Positions 19,795 through 33,468 of a stretch of DNA of 64,000 nt are shown here, in pieces. The position numbers and the translations under genes were made by a program. Source of the stretch: Membranipora membranacea (taxonomy: Eukaryota > Bryozoa > Gymnolaemata > Cheilostomatida > Membraniporidae); the NCBI GenBank assembly GCA_914767715.1, contig OU612073.1, positions 11,036,001 through 11,100,000 of the forward strand, in the 5' to 3' direction. The notes under the pieces were generated by a model, which was given only the letters and a program-made list of their open reading frames with translations, searched no databases and was not told the DNA's origin. Positions within the stretch are counted from its first letter, which is position 1. Each line of letters opens with the position of its first letter.

Positions 19795-22700
19795 ATGGCG
19801 AAAACTCAGAACGGCCAGACAGACACAGGACCAAGTTTAGACACTGAACATCTAGCCAACCAAGCCGTGAGGGTAAGTTGGAACATTCTGTTGGACGTAA
19901 CAGGCTTACTCTTTCGTTTGACACAAAACTATTCCATGTGGCATTGTTTGCAACATCATCAGCAGTCATTCAAGTGGAAAGATCATTTTACCAGTCAGTA
20001 AATTCTTGGAAACTGAGATAAGTTTTGCCTAACATCCCATTGGAAAAGCGCAAACTATTATTAGTATGTTTCATGTTTATGATCTATTGGATCTGTATGG
20101 CCTTCTCATTTGGAATTCACAGCGCATAATGTGGCAATGACTCTGAAGATTGGCATCAGTTTGATATGAACAGGATGTAGATATATTTATTCAGAGACAG
20201 GGGACTTGTGGGGACCCAGACTGTCCTTTTCTCTAGTCATTGTAAATTTGATACATTTGGGAATAACTGACCTCAGAAATCAAGTCCGATCTGACGTCAT
20301 GTCTTCATATGTGAGAGAAATAAAGCATGGCTTGCAAGATAACTGTTCAATTTTGGCTCCTATCTTTATGGATACCGGCTGATTTGGTAAGGAATGATAT
20401 GTTTTGCTTCATCTTTTAACCAACAATGATCGGCAGATCAGGGATCCCAAACTCTACTCATACCTGATACAATGATGTCTTAGACCAATCTCATCATATT
20501 AGGGCAGTTAAATGCAGGTGGTACTCCGTCTGGAATTGCCGGTTTATTTGCACCCACTGTTAATACAATATCAGGCTTTATCAGAATCAAATCAGAACAT
20601 CCAGTTTGGTAGAGGAATAATCGCCCTGTAGGCTTGAAGTGCACAGGTGGCCTTTATGGGATTACTTTGGTGCTAATCTTACTGACACTGTGGTCACATA
20701 TCTCTGGAAATCCAACTGTTACAACTGTGGGGAACCGAGACTTTTTGTTCAGCATATTTTGATTTTCAAATGAGAAGTCGGATCTGATAAAAATCATTCA
20801 TTATCATCCTTCTAAAGCCTGGTAAAACCTGTTCTAGATAAGTAAAAACAAAACTAGGTAGTCTCATTTACACCCTGTTTCTGAAACTCTGACAAAACTT
20901 GAGAGCTTGATGTGAGGGGGCCACCTACTGCCCCTACTGCATTGGCACCAACACTAAACACTAAGAGAGACGTCAAGGTTTTAATGAGTTGTGACATTTC
21001 TTGTTTCAGTTATTCGCTAAAAGGTACGCTAAAGCATTCGACACACACGTGGATGTGAGGCGGTCAGGTTTTGTCAAGAAGGAAGACTACATTAACTTTT
21101 GCACTCGACAATTTGATGATGACATGATCGCCAAGGTAAGCAATGTAAACCGTAACCAACATAAATTCAATGATAACACTGATATCAACAATAATGAAAG
21201 CCACTTCCTCAAGAAAGCCATAACGCCCTTTATCCCAGCATAACTGCAACTAAGGTTGATTATCCAGGTGCACAGATGCATGTCAAGCTATATACATTAA
21301 AAGCTCATTTATTTCGCAGTCCTTGGCAAAAAATACTAAGTAGTAATGAAGGGGTAACTGTAAATTGCTGAACAGCTGAACAGAATTTCTCAGACTACTG
21401 TTTGTTTGATTCTTTACATGATTGGCTAATTTTGCATAAGCATGGACAATTCTTTATATTCTTCTCATTAAATTATTTATTTTAAGGTTGCATTCACCTT
21501 GGTTTATTCACAGCAAATTTTTCGGCATTACACGACCAGTGAATAGATGGAAAGTAGCCCCCCCCCTCCCCCCCTATAAACAAAGCTTGTTAAGACTGGC
21601 TAGATGGAAGGTTGAGCTGGATAATGTTTCTGGTATCCAATTTCCAGAACACCATCAGATTTGGTCATAATTGGCACATTGATTGCTTCATTTGCTTGCC
21701 CTAAATTGGTTATATTAGGTGCCAACATGAACTTAGTGACTCATCAAATCATTTGGTTAGGAGGAATGTGTTTGAGAAATGATAGTCAGCCAGAGAAATG
21801 ATAACAAATAATAATTTTAGTCTGAGAAATTCTGTTCAGCTGTTCAGTCCGTTCAGCCTGTTCAGCAATTTACAGTTACCGGTAATGAAGAGGTGTCACT
21901 GTTAGTTAAATGGTCCCATACATCAGTCTTTGTAGGCCCCTCTTATTACAAAATCATGATTTGGAACTTTTTTTTGCAAAACCAGCTAATTCTAATATTG
22001 CATACGTGCTTCGCATGGAGATGATATTTCCTTGACTATATCCTGCTGCACTGTGTATACACCAATTTCAAATTCAATTTCCACATATCATTCTAAACAG
22101 TTGATATTGCAGCTCCCAACGCTTCACTCTAACAGATTCATCTTTTGACAGGCCAGAGAAATAGCAATTAAGCAATGGCAGGTTATGACAGGTGGTTTTG
22201 CCGATGAGGTGCAGCAACTTTCCAGAAAACAGTGTATAGAACTGTGTATGCGTGGGTACCACTCAACAGACTTAAAACACAGAGAGTCTCTCAAAACAGC
22301 TCTCGTCGATGTGGCAGACTTCCACTTCGATCTTATAGACACAGATCATGATGGGTATGTTGGTTATATATGTCAGTGTAATTTGAATGAAATGAAAATA
22401 AAATTGATGAATGCGATCGGTCTGCATCAACGTCCTAATCATGGGCCGAGTGGATAAAAATAAGTTTTACCAGTTAACCTTCACTTCAAGGATTAACTTA
22501 CAGTAAAACCAAACTGATTATATAGCTAAGTATGTTGGGGAGGTTAATGATTGGGTTAACCGCAATCCTGAATACGGTGTCCTAGCAAGGTGAAATGTAT
22601 ATAATTAAAAAAACTAATAGCAACAGCCCCTCCTACCTGTGCCCCAAATTATTCTATGTATAGAAAAAGAAAGTTTGTTTGGATTTGGAATACCCTAATG

Positions 22701-25700
22701 TAATTGCTAGTGATGTCACTACGCCAGTCAAGGTTATGTACCCAATAATCAAAAGCTGCTGTATAGGCCGGCAGCTTCCGATGGGCCGAAAATCATCATA
22801 GTTCAATCTGTGCCACGGATTCAGATCTAATATCACCCTTTGGGTCCATTCAATATTGTCACTAAAATAAGATAACGCGTAGGCTATAGATTTATTTACT
22901 TGTAACTCCAGGGAACACAGGAAAATGGTTAATTTTAGCAGAGGTCAATGATTTGCTGTGTTATTGTCATGCACCGTGCATCTATCTTTTATCTCGGAAA
23001 AACCAATAAAACAATATATGAGATAATATTATCTAATACTATATTCATATTATCTTGGATTTTGTTATTCGGGTACTTCTTTCTTTATTCTATCACTATG
23101 ATAATCATGAAACCCCAATACGAGTTTTACGATGTTGCTGTTATCATAATAATGTTGAGATTCCCGGATATTTAGCTATGCGATGCAGGAGATGACATTA
23201 TTAGGAGGGATATAACTAAACCCAACAGCCTTTCAGTAGTATTAAGGGTTTTTGAATGGTTTAGGGGGCGCAACCGAGGGAGTGAGGACCCCATGCTTCC
23301 TTTGCCTAAATTGCCACGGTAAAAGCTGCCTCTTTCTGCAATTCATGGTTAACCTTGATCGATCAGTGACGAGGGACTTTCTTATGATTACTCCGACCTT
23401 GCCCATGACAGAATTGACGCAGACCAATTAATTACTCGTGCTTGTATGAGGGTGCCCAATCCATTATTATTTTTCGGACTAATAGAAAAGTCTAGTTTAA
23501 GTCAGCATGGATTGCGCTGGTAGTGGCATTCCATTAATTACTAGCTTTATTAATAATAAAATGTGATTAAATTGATAAAGTATTTTAATTCATTAAGAAT
23601 AAATCTGAAATACTGTTGATTACAAGTAGGTAATAATGTAGGCGCTATGTTGTTGATAAGGTCATGATAAGGCCATTCCAAACGATTACCTTAAATAAAT
23701 AATCTATGAGGAGAGAGGGAGGGATAAGACTGTAATAATATACAACCAAAAAAAATGCTAAAATTTTGATGACAATGGTTTATCTTGTGATAATTATATA
23801 TATATATATATATACTTTATTATTGCCGATCAAAGTCAATGACAAATAAAGACCATGCATAAATGAATAAATAAAAACAAAGCAGTCAGTGTATTTATGA
23901 AAAATATCATTGTCTATAAATGCTGTCCTTTTTATAGAACAGCATTGGTGGTGTGTGGGAACCAGCACGGAGATATTACTGTTATTTACCATATATATGT
24001 GGCGTGTACCAAACAACTTAAAAAATATCATATTTAGGGTGTCAGTAGAGGGTTCGGTTGAGAGTGGTCATGTGCCGCCCTTTGTGCTTCAAGAACACGG
24101 CAAAAGCTCATACCAAGTGTTCATCCATATTTTTAGAGTTATCACCCCTGAAGAATGGTCAAAGTGGACACGAATGCTCGGAAACACAGAAAACTGGAAA
24201 GGTTAGTAAACATGGTAATAGCTTGTTTGTTTGAATAAAGACTGAGGTTTTACCATGTATGTGTAAGCTATTTCTTGGAAAGATATGAATGAATGCTGTA
24301 CAGTTACAGAAAATTGTATTCGATAGTTTACAAGTTTTGGGCCCTGAGAAACGGAGCGTAGCAAAGTGAAGAGTTACAACAGTACAGGTGTTTGATCCCT
24401 AAAAGGGCCGACTGGCTTGCGTAAATTGTCTGCTTGTATCCAAGCAATGAGCTTCGGAACTAGTTCATCAAGCCAAGGGTGTGTCTTGAGGGAAGATCTT
24501 GTTATTGTTTTAAATTCAATGAAATTGAATGGTCACCTTTGAATCTGACGGCCACCTTAAAGATTTTGTCTGTTTCACAATTATCTTCATGAATGGAAAA
24601 GTACTTAATTAGAGAGCGGAAGAGATAAAAATATGTTGTGTGTCCGATAATGAAGACCTCATGGTCAGGTCAATGCCATGATCTAATTGGAAGCAGACAA
24701 GACTGTTCTATTTTTACTTTTCAATGAAAATACTTTTGAAAAAAGTTCACATGAAAAATATTATTGGCCAAATACAAAGCCAATGTAGTGACCAACAATA
24801 GCCGCTGATATCCGGACAGCCAACGGCATTAGTAACTGGTTAACCCTTCATTCTAAGTTAAACTTTCCTATAAACGTAAATAGCAAATTGCTCCCGTAAC
24901 AGTTGTTACAGAAATTGTTTGCGTAGGTGCTGCCCATTCACACATGGGCTTGTTGTTGGGGCATCAGAAGACCCTATATTTTTATTGGATTCTGAGAACA
25001 TATTGTTTTCCAAGCTATGATTAGACGTTATTATCCAATGCTTGAATGCGGATATTGTCGTATTGTCTCTGTCTCTGATAATTTGTTGTGAATGACCGAT
25101 ACGTTGAATTATTGGAAACAAAAGTACACAAGTGAATTGGTTATGGGTGTATTTACAAAGGTAATATATTGTCCGACCAAATAGGGTGGGGTGGTCTTTG
25201 TTGCTTAATATAGTTAGGTTTGCGTCAGGTCCTTCTAACCTTAGGTCACAAACAAGGAACATATCATCGTTTCTGGTGCGCACTGGTCATATTTTTAGCA
25301 GAGTAATTGTTAGCTAGAGTTTAGTTTAGCTAGCACCAATTTTTATTACCTCAGGTTGAGGATTATATAACGTAAAGATGATGAGTAAATGTTAGCTGCC
25401 ATAAGTTTAACTATTCCCTGTATGACAAAAAGGTAATCCTTAGGGTAACTGGCAAAAAAAGACTTGACACTTATCAACTATGCAATTTTAAAAGGCTGCA
25501 AAATACAGCCACATATATATCTTACAAATGTGGTTCGTAGTAAGTGAATGGATGATAAAGCTGTCACAAATATCCCAGATTTTAGTCTTAGAGTCTAAGA
25601 GCTTTTAGTTTTCAACATTGAGTAGATTTTGGCCTCAATATCTTACCTTAGATGTAAGATACAGGTGAATAAAAAATGTTCGTTTCTTTCCTAGTATTCT

Positions 25701-26796
25701 TATTGTCATTGATTAGTTTTTTCAACTATTAGAACAAAATATACCATATTATTATATCAATTTAGAATCGTTTTTGACTTGAATGACTTTATCAAAAAGT
25801 CAGTATTTTATCCGATCATATTGCATATGATTTTGTGGCCCTATTGGGATAAGAAGAATGCCTCTGTGAGCAGTCTGATAATATCATGCAATTTATTTTA
25901 TCTTTCAAGATCATTTCATAACCCAAGATGAAGAATGAGCTAGTTCAAAATAAATCTAGCTACCTAGGAATAGATTGACCAGTCCTATGGGGCATCAAAC
26001 CGATTTGTGATCTTTATTGCCCTATTTATCATGATCATTTTCATACACATCAAATCAAATAGATGAAAATAGATGCACGTGCAATTTCATGCTGATTTTC
26101 TCACTCAAATGGCTTATGACCGGAATTGATAAAAAAAAGTTTTCTTGCTTTCTAAAATTGAATATTGTTATGAATCTTCATAATTAGTCACACATTACAA
26201 AATGCTATAATGTAGCCAAGATTCTAGTATTTTACGCTTTTTGATTTAAAACATGTAAAGCCAGATAAAAGACTGGCAGATTTAAATTTAGCCACCTTAC
26301 AATTTGAAAATTTGAAAATTTGCAAATCTCCATAATTATGTAATTTTTGTATTTTCTCTTTTTTATCCATCATCAAAAGTTTTTGCCAAAATATAATGAA
26401 CTTTGATTAGTGTAATTTAGAACCTTTAGGCAGTATCTTCACCTAAGAAGTAAAAAACCTCATATTGTGCAAATTCCCAATTTCCTATAATTCTTTCAAC
26501 GAAAAATATGTTGAGACAGCTCATTTCACTCAGCTCTGCGTGTTCTGTGTGTTCTCCCTGGTGTGTTCAATATATATTCTTCCTGTTTTTAATATCGTCT
26601 ATTGTGTATACACATTATCAATATTATTGTGTAATAACCAATCGTAAAACATTGTTGCATTGTAGGTGCATTTGCTGTAATGGATATCAACGGGGATGGC
26701 AAAGTGGAGAGAGGTGAATGGAAGGAATGCTTCGTCGGATTCTTCTGTTACATAGATGAAGAACGTTATAGTCATTTCTTTGGTCTCATTCGATAA
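19795..26796 (+). CDS. EF-hand sarcoplasmic calcium-binding protein-like
   Basis: Soluble calcium buffer or sensor of the sarcoplasmic calcium-binding protein/calexcitin/luciferin-binding group. Exons: 19795-19872, 21010-21135, 22152-22354, 24137-24201 and 26666-26796; product 200 residues, usual for the family. A weak first EF loop is at 41-52 (DVRRSGFVKKED, Asp instead of Glu at position 12). Canonical loops are at 131-142 (DTDHDGVITPEE, split by the exon 3/4 junction after the glycine codon's second base) and 164-175 (DINGDGKVERGE). Each good loop is followed by Trp, as in SCPs. Exon 4 is only 65 bases; its acceptor is at 24136, and an earlier AG at about 24035 would not rebuild the EF loop. 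Intron 2 carries a transposon at 21352-21881. No transmembrane or signal segment. The exact subfamily is not certain. Confidence 0.9.
21352..21881. mobile_element. Non-autonomous TIR element with 9-bp target duplication (Mutator-like)
   Basis: A 530-base element in intron 2 of the EF-hand gene. The ends are GGGTAACTGTAAATTGC at left and, inverted, CGGTAACTGTAAATTGC at right. Inverted homology extends through TGAACAGC-type units to AATTTCTCAGACTA; the right arm has one extra block of about 18 bases. The 9-bp direct repeat GTAATGAAG flanks it (21343-21351 and 21882-21890). A 9-bp duplication with long TIRs is typical of Mutator-like elements. It has no coding capacity and an internal poly-C tract near 21558. 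Confidence 0.8.
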
Positions 26797-27067
26797 TTTA
26801 CTATACGAAAAGACAAAAGCGGAAGTATTATGCATCATTTGATCATTTTTGATACTACACTATGCATTTGTTTTTTTTTTATAATTTGCCAAGAATTAAT
26901 TTTACAAATATATATATATGCTAATCAGCAAGGTGTAAAAGCTTTCAAAATGCAATTTTTTTTCATGTAGGCCCATAAGTAAAGCTCTGTTCTGCGAATT
27001 AAATTTTGATATTGCTTCAAAACGTGGCTGCATTTTTAGTGAATATTATCTTGCTGTCAATATCATA

Positions 27068-27386
27068 CCGTAATACCTCACCTATAAGTAACGTGACTTA
27101 TAGGTGAAGGCGGCTGTAAGAGAAGCATATAGGCGCGGCTATCATTTGAAGCATTTTTATATTTATAACTGACCACATCCGCGACCGAAAAGCTCAGTGT
27201 GTAGAGCGTCTGCCTTGTAAAGACGGTGAAAATTGTATGCTGCGGGTTCGATTCCCAACGAGATAAATTATTTTTTCAAAGGGGTGCCTTCTAGCTGTGG
27301 CATGCTTTATAACTGTAGCATTTTAATTTTTTCCGAGGGAGGTGTTTCACTTATAAGACCGGTGTCTTATAAGTGAGGTATTACGG
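27068..27386 (+). mobile_element. TIR element carrying a tRNA-like sequence, copy 2
   Basis: A 319-base element of the same family as 16248-16621 but in opposite orientation. Ends are CCGTAATACCTCACCTATAAGT and its near inverted copy, flanked by TA (27066-27067 and 27387-27388). The first 110 bases align with the reverse complement of the right part of copy 1, including the GAAGGCGGCT and ATCATTTGAAGCATT blocks. No transposase. Confidence 0.85.
27181..27262 (+). pseudogene. tRNA-Thr(TGT)-like sequence inside TIR element copy 2
   Basis: A-box-like AAGCTCAGTGTG (27190-27201), anticodon stem-loop CGTCT..CTTGTAA..AGACG with TGT at 27216-27218, and a perfect B box GGTTCGATTCC (27245-27255). The variable region is over-long and the acceptor arms do not pair, so a functional tRNA is unlikely; Pol III promoter boxes are kept. 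Confidence 0.75.
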
Positions 27387-28852
27387 TATATTTATTTTTA
27401 GCTGGTATTCTGGGGACAAAACAACGGGCTACACACTATTGTTATCCAGATTGAATAGCACTGTATATCCATTTGAAATAGACCTTGTATCCTGTTTATG
27501 ACAGGTAACGGATCTTTGAAATTAACTTGTGAGCAGTGTCCCTAGCGTCACTAGTAAAACAAACTGTGTCACAACAGGATTTGTCCGCCTGATAATTTTA
27601 CACCACATGCGGTCTAATGTTTCTGCAATAAACTCCATTGGTTTCAGCGACATGCATTTTTTTGCAGTAAACATTGTGGCGAAATTTAATTACAAATTCA
27701 GGTTTGATGAATCATAAGTGCTTTTGTGTGCAATCTTTGGCATGAGGATGTCTGTGCATTTACATCACTGTCTGATTGCTTTCCTTCAATTATTGAAAAA
27801 CTGTGCATGATGTATGACACATTGTCATCAATTTTTATCTTTTTTCATGACACAAATGACAAAGGAATTGGAGAAGACCAATCTTTGCCCCTGCATTTGT
27901 CTCAATGATATACAGTTTTTTATAGCTTCATGACGAAGTTTGTTAATGACCCTCCCTCTAAGCTCTGGAGGTGTCAATAATAGCTGGGGTTTAGATTAGC
28001 TAGTTTCGGCGACTTAATACGTCATTAACCAACTTTTTATACCCCAAAAGTGTCAATATTAGTTAGATCTTGATTTAGCTAGGGGGCGGGCTATAATTGG
28101 TCAGTAACCTTCCCTTCATAGAAAGGACAGCAGTGAGAAGACAACTACTCATAACAATAATGCATTCATTTACATGCATGAGAATATAACATATCGGCTC
28201 AGTAAAGTGTAAATTGATCATCGTCACATAGTTTAACGTGAAGTAATTTATTCTGTGCTGTTTGATAGTATTGCACCAACAAACATTGTATACAGGTGCT
28301 CAGAGCAGCGTAATTAATAATACAATCATGAACAAGAAAAACATATCAAATCAAACCCCTGATTCAACTTTCAAACTCGACCCAGAAATACCCAAGCCCA
28401 GAAATCCTAACTCGATCACAATAACACAGTGGAAATTTCACAGTTTCTGCGATCTAGTGTTGTATCACTTGGCTACTTCAAATGTAGTCTAGCTATACAA
28501 TAGAAACACTTTTTTTTTGTCTGACAATCAGAAAGCAGAAATGGTGAGCCAAACTGCAAAGTCAATGCACATTGATAATCATTTATTCTTATATAAAAAA
28601 AAAGAACCATTTATTTTTATATCAAAAAGAAACATCTTACTTTTATGAATGTGATATTATTGGCCTATTATTTACAGTGCAATTGGACATTGATGGAAAC
28701 AAACACATCGTGTAAAATAACCGTAATGTTACACCACACAAATGTACTGATATGTATGGTATATACATATTTGACTGTCAATATACAGTATATATATATA
28801 TATATACAGTGTATATGTATATATAGATATACACTATATATTGACAGATTCT

Positions 28853-31800
28853 TCAGTCATACATATCAGCATATACGCTCTGAACTATTTTGTTATAAGC
28901 ATCTCTTTGATCTTCTGACATTTCTTCGACAAGTTCAGATGCTTCATGTAACGGAACACTACGATCTCCAACTGAGACCATGATCTCTTCATCTTCATCT
29001 GATTCTTGCATCTGTTCTTCTTCTGCTAAAATACAGAGAAGCCATTGTTGTTTTCAGTTAGGAAATGAGTGAGGTGAGAGGAGGAGTTGTTTTATTATCC
29101 AATTGTGTGAAAAAAAAGTGTGCAAACATTAGTGTGTTGCAAACTTATCTATTTTCTTTTACGGATCGACCACAAATGTACATGAAAATTCTTTCATCCT
29201 AATCATGGTATTTTTATCAAGGGGCGTTAGAATATGTACTCAGTGCTATAACACGTAATCATGGCATTCACACATTCAATACCAACTTATAAAGGTATAA
29301 TTATATATGAAATTGCAGATGACTAAGTTTCTCATACATTAAATACACCCGTATATAATATAATATATAATATAATATTTGTCAAAGATTAAAACCCCGA
29401 ACTCACCACCGGTATTATTAGCTGCGACGTCCTCCATTTCGCTGTCATCATCATTATCACTGTTAGCTCCGCCCCCTATCGCTGCCGATGCTGTCGCTGG
29501 CACCGCTGACTTTGATTCGTGAACTAACAGTGTATTCATAATATTAGTGTCAGTGGGGAGGCTGGACGTGGACGGTTTGTCAGCTGTGTCAAGTGCCGGC
29601 TTTGAAAACACACAGATACAAAATATTATTATATGCTTGTATTGTATTTATAATTAGATAATTATTTATTGCAGAAACCATGGGTTTTATAATGGAGTAG
29701 TCTTAAATGAGTGAAAGGAAAAATTTCAAAAATGTAGTGTGACGCAAAAACTAGATAGCGTATTTTACAAAAAATCCATTGTTGCAGTTTGCGGTGCGGC
29801 ACTAAGGTACACAGCTCTGGCGATTGTTGCAGAGTTTTCAAGTTGGAGCTGCCAGGTATTGTATGCATATTATATTTATCGTCTTATTTTAAGAAGGACG
29901 GATATAATATTAACCTCAACAAACATTGAAATAGCATTTCATGAACAAACTTTTTTGGCAGTTGTAATGCAATATTTACTTTAGGTGAGATGTTTTTAAT
30001 TTTGTGCCACAGAGAAAAATCTAAAGAAAACGAGGTCAAAAAATATATGCAGCATCAATCTTTCGTGTCTGTACACCGAGGTGATGTGCGTGTTACCATG
30101 CTGGTAATTTGCAATTCAATTAATTACAATTCACTTAGTCCAATAGCTTAAGTATTGGTTTATTTTCATTTTTCTATCAAACCAAGGCTCGATAACATTG
30201 AAATATAGTGCTCATTTTTTACACTATGTAATTGTTGCCATTATTAAAAAATCTCATATATGACAGAAAAAAAGTTTTTTGAGCGTTTCTGGGTGCTCAA
30301 GTATGTGTAGCCTGTCTTTACAAGCTTTGTTCGGTGGGTGGGGGGGCCTTGTCCCCCCCACCGAACAGGCGAGAGTAAGTATTGGTCTCACCTTGTTACT
30401 AGGCACCTTCTCTATCCCGGATATAGTACTCTCTGTCATCCAAGCAGGCTGTTCTTTTTTAGTGCTGACCCTCGTCACATTAGCATCATCACCGACACGC
30501 ACATCTGGTATAAACACAAAATATTTTTGTTTGTTCTACATAAAAACCACAAACGTACAAATACTTATTTGTATGTTTTTGACAGAACATGATAAGAATT
30601 CAACATTTTAAGGAAGTTGAATAAAATCTGCCATCTCGTATCTTTTGATTGGATAGCATTTTGAATATTACTCTAGGAGAGAAAATGTTAGCTAGAGTGT
30701 AGTTGAGCTAGTTGAGAGGTAGCTTATTTAGTTATCTAGCTAAGGTAGGAGGCCATAAAAATGGGAATGAGGTAGAATAAATGTTAGCTAGTAATAAACT
30801 TCACTACTTCAAGACAAGACCAAAAGGTGAACTTTTCCTCCTGCAAATACTCTATACCTTTAGGATGTGTTTGCAGAAAATTACCTATAGATGTAGCGTT
30901 GAGACCAAACTCCAGGTTTTTAGTAGATTCCCCACTCCATGTTCTGTTGGCATTCGCTGAAGCAACTTTTTCACCATTCTTGGGATTTCCAGTTCGCCTT
31001 TACAACACACAATATTTCAAGCGATACAAAACAGTACATCTGAACTGGGATATATGGTTTGCGCATCAAGGTTAAGTTGTGATGTGTTTTCTTGGAGGAC
31101 AAAGGGAAACGTTTGCGAGTAGGAAATACTTTTGTTACAAATTCATTTCATATCCTGAAGTAAATTCCTAGGTCCCCCCAAAACACCCACACAGAAAATG
31201 TACACGAGCCCTCAAAGCTGAGGTCATGAATGTATAATATGTGGGCTTTCTCATCAACCCCCATTAAACTAAAGCACAAATATGAGCGCACAGGCTAAGC
31301 TGAAACAGGGAACATACCTGTCTCCCAGTTGGCTAATATCAATTGGAGCCGGTTCCAACACATTGTTTGATAATTTAAATTTATCGCATGTTCTAAGTAG
31401 ATTAAATAGCTTCTCTATCTGTTCATTAAACCTGCAAAACAGAACAACCGCTGTGGTAAAAGGAATAATATGCCGTAATAAAACATGAACGTTCCAACGA
31501 CAACATCACAATAAAAGGAAAATATCAGAAACCATACAAAGGTTACTAGTAATTTTCAATTGACAAAAAATAGTGCCATGATACACATATATTATTCTGA
31601 GTAAATTTGCTTTGCTAACTAACATTACATTCAGTTTTATGGCCAATTTTTTATAGTTTCAAGGCAGCATCCTTTATCCTGAAAACCGAATTTAAAACAC
31701 TCACTAATGATAATATAGCAATTTTTTTTAAGTACAGACGTCAAGTGATTAATTGTTAATTAATAACTGATGGACAAATTATACTAATTTTAGAATATCC

Positions 31801-33468
31801 TTTATTGAAATGAAATCACTGATTGACTTAACACCCACACAAACAATCAGCTCGAGGCAGTAGTTAGCCTGCCTTCAGGATATGGAAAAATTATTTAAAA
31901 AGTATTTCATATTTCAAACAGGTGACCAACAACTTGAGTTGCATACCCATGTATCAAAAGTATGGCAACTTCTACTATACTAACTAAAATGGTTTGAAGC
32001 ATTTTCTTAAATGTTGCAAAAATCCAGCTTTTTTAACTGTTCTATGTTTTAAGCGGGTGCTTTGTATATCTGTATTCCATGTGTCAAAATTAATACTAGT
32101 AAAATGATGAAAGCAGAAGCGGTGGTATATAAATATATAAAACAATACCATTTGCTATATTGTTTTCAGTTGTTACTAAGTGGTCGGTACAACTAGGACC
32201 TTCAATTATGATGTGAACATGGTCAATTGTGATTCTCTGGCGCAATAAACAATATTTATCTTTATCATTATTTGATTTTTGGAAAAAGAACATATATTTG
32301 GAAGTTGGTTGCATTTAAATTTACTACCTGAGTTATTTACCCCTGAACTACACTGGTTTGTGTGTCACCAGCTATGCTGCAACTCTCAAGCCGTTAATGG
32401 GCAGATGACAAACTTGATCTGGGGGTAGTGCTACTCACTTTGCCACAAGTGCTCTGGCGTCTCGGACAGGAGCAGACGATTGCTGTTCTTCCATCTCACT
32501 ACCACACATCATACAGTTGAAAGTACCCGTATTCATATCAAACAAATGATCAGCCTCTAAATCTGTGTAACACTTTTGACAGTACGGACACTGCAAAATA
32601 ACCCAATGGAGATAAAATGGGGATACTTTTATGGTCTTGAATCCAACATAAGAGGGCAGATTACCACTAAACATGTATCAGATAAATTCTTAACGACACA
32701 TTTCAATTCTCTGTGACCTCTTCTGAACATCAATGAACTTATAAATGTCACAGCAGGGCAATGCCTCATTCAATGTAGGTAAACAAAATCATCTTATATC
32801 ACTCAGACTACTACAAGGCATTGTTCAAATTTTGCCAGTTTATCATCATGCCGACTCTCAAGATATTGACTGAGGCATGAAGGTTCCTTGTAATTTAGAG
32901 GCTACCTTTCTTCCATGCTCAGAATTGTTCAGGGGAAAATACTGGTCGGAAAAATTCGATATGTCAAAACCGATTCGGTGCAGAGTCACCTACAATTAAG
33001 TGCCTCACTTTAGCTGCATATGGGTTTATATTAGGTCTATGGGGATAGGTTGTATGAGCTACTTATCATTGAAACAGTACTCACCTTGAATGAAGCCCTG
33101 CTAGTAGAATCTCTCTCCTGAACCTCTAGCTTTCTCCGAACATGATCAAGTTTGTATTTGACTACATTTACAAATCCAGTATAATGGATAAAGTAATAGT
33201 TGTGTTTCGTAGTTTTGCCATCAGCATCAGATTCCATTTTCATTCTAGTTTTTATAAATTGATCATTTTTCAGTCTTTTTAGTGAGATTCCCATTTGTTT
33301 CTTGTCAAGCTTTAACAGCTCACCTATGTCTTCCTCTTTCATACATGCATTTCTCAACAGCATATCCATGATCAGCGTTTCTTCCACAGTGTAAAAGGCA
33401 CGCATCACATTCTTCATAAGGTTCTTCAACGAGCCAGGAACTTCTGTGACTACTTCAGTGGTATCCAT
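28853..33468 (-). CDS. GTF2E1: General transcription factor IIE subunit alpha
   Basis: Large subunit of TFIIE, which recruits and stimulates TFIIH at Pol II promoters. Exons (minus): 33085-33468, 32439-32590, 31318-31431, 30885-30997, 30392-30504, 29407-29599 and 28853-29025. They join in phase to 413 residues (human 439). The first exon encodes the whole extended winged helix ([21 protein letters not shown] through the [12 protein letters not shown] helix). Exon 2 starts exactly at the zinc ribbon, with Cys129/Cys132 and Cys154/Cys157 around DLEADHLFD and TGTF. A Ser/Thr-rich linker leads to an acidic tract ([23 protein letters not shown]) and the conserved end motif [12 protein letters not shown]...[16 protein letters not shown], which matches the family's TFIIH-binding C-terminus. 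Intact. Confidence 0.96.

Larger units (their letters stand above)
26797..28852. other. Convergent intergenic region, EF-hand gene / TFIIE-alpha
   Basis: 3' flanks of both genes. It contains the second tRNA-bearing TIR element (27068-27386) and, at 27950-28110, two diverged tandem units sharing GTGTCAATA and TTTAG(A)TTAGCTAG-like motifs. A TA-rich imperfect palindrome bounded by CTGTCAATATA and its complement lies at about 28776-28847, next to the TFIIE-alpha stop codon. No additional gene is recognised. Confidence 0.5.

Noticed and set aside
24037-24136. EF-hand exon 4 starting at the AG near 24035
   Set aside because: Only the acceptor at 24136 rebuilds the 12-residue loop DTDHDGVITPEE and keeps the phase; the extra sequence before it does not fit an EF hand.
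16420-27262. Two tRNA-Thr genes
   Set aside because: Acceptor stems do not pair and the second has an over-long variable region. Both lie inside transposon copies, so they are tRNA-derived relics.
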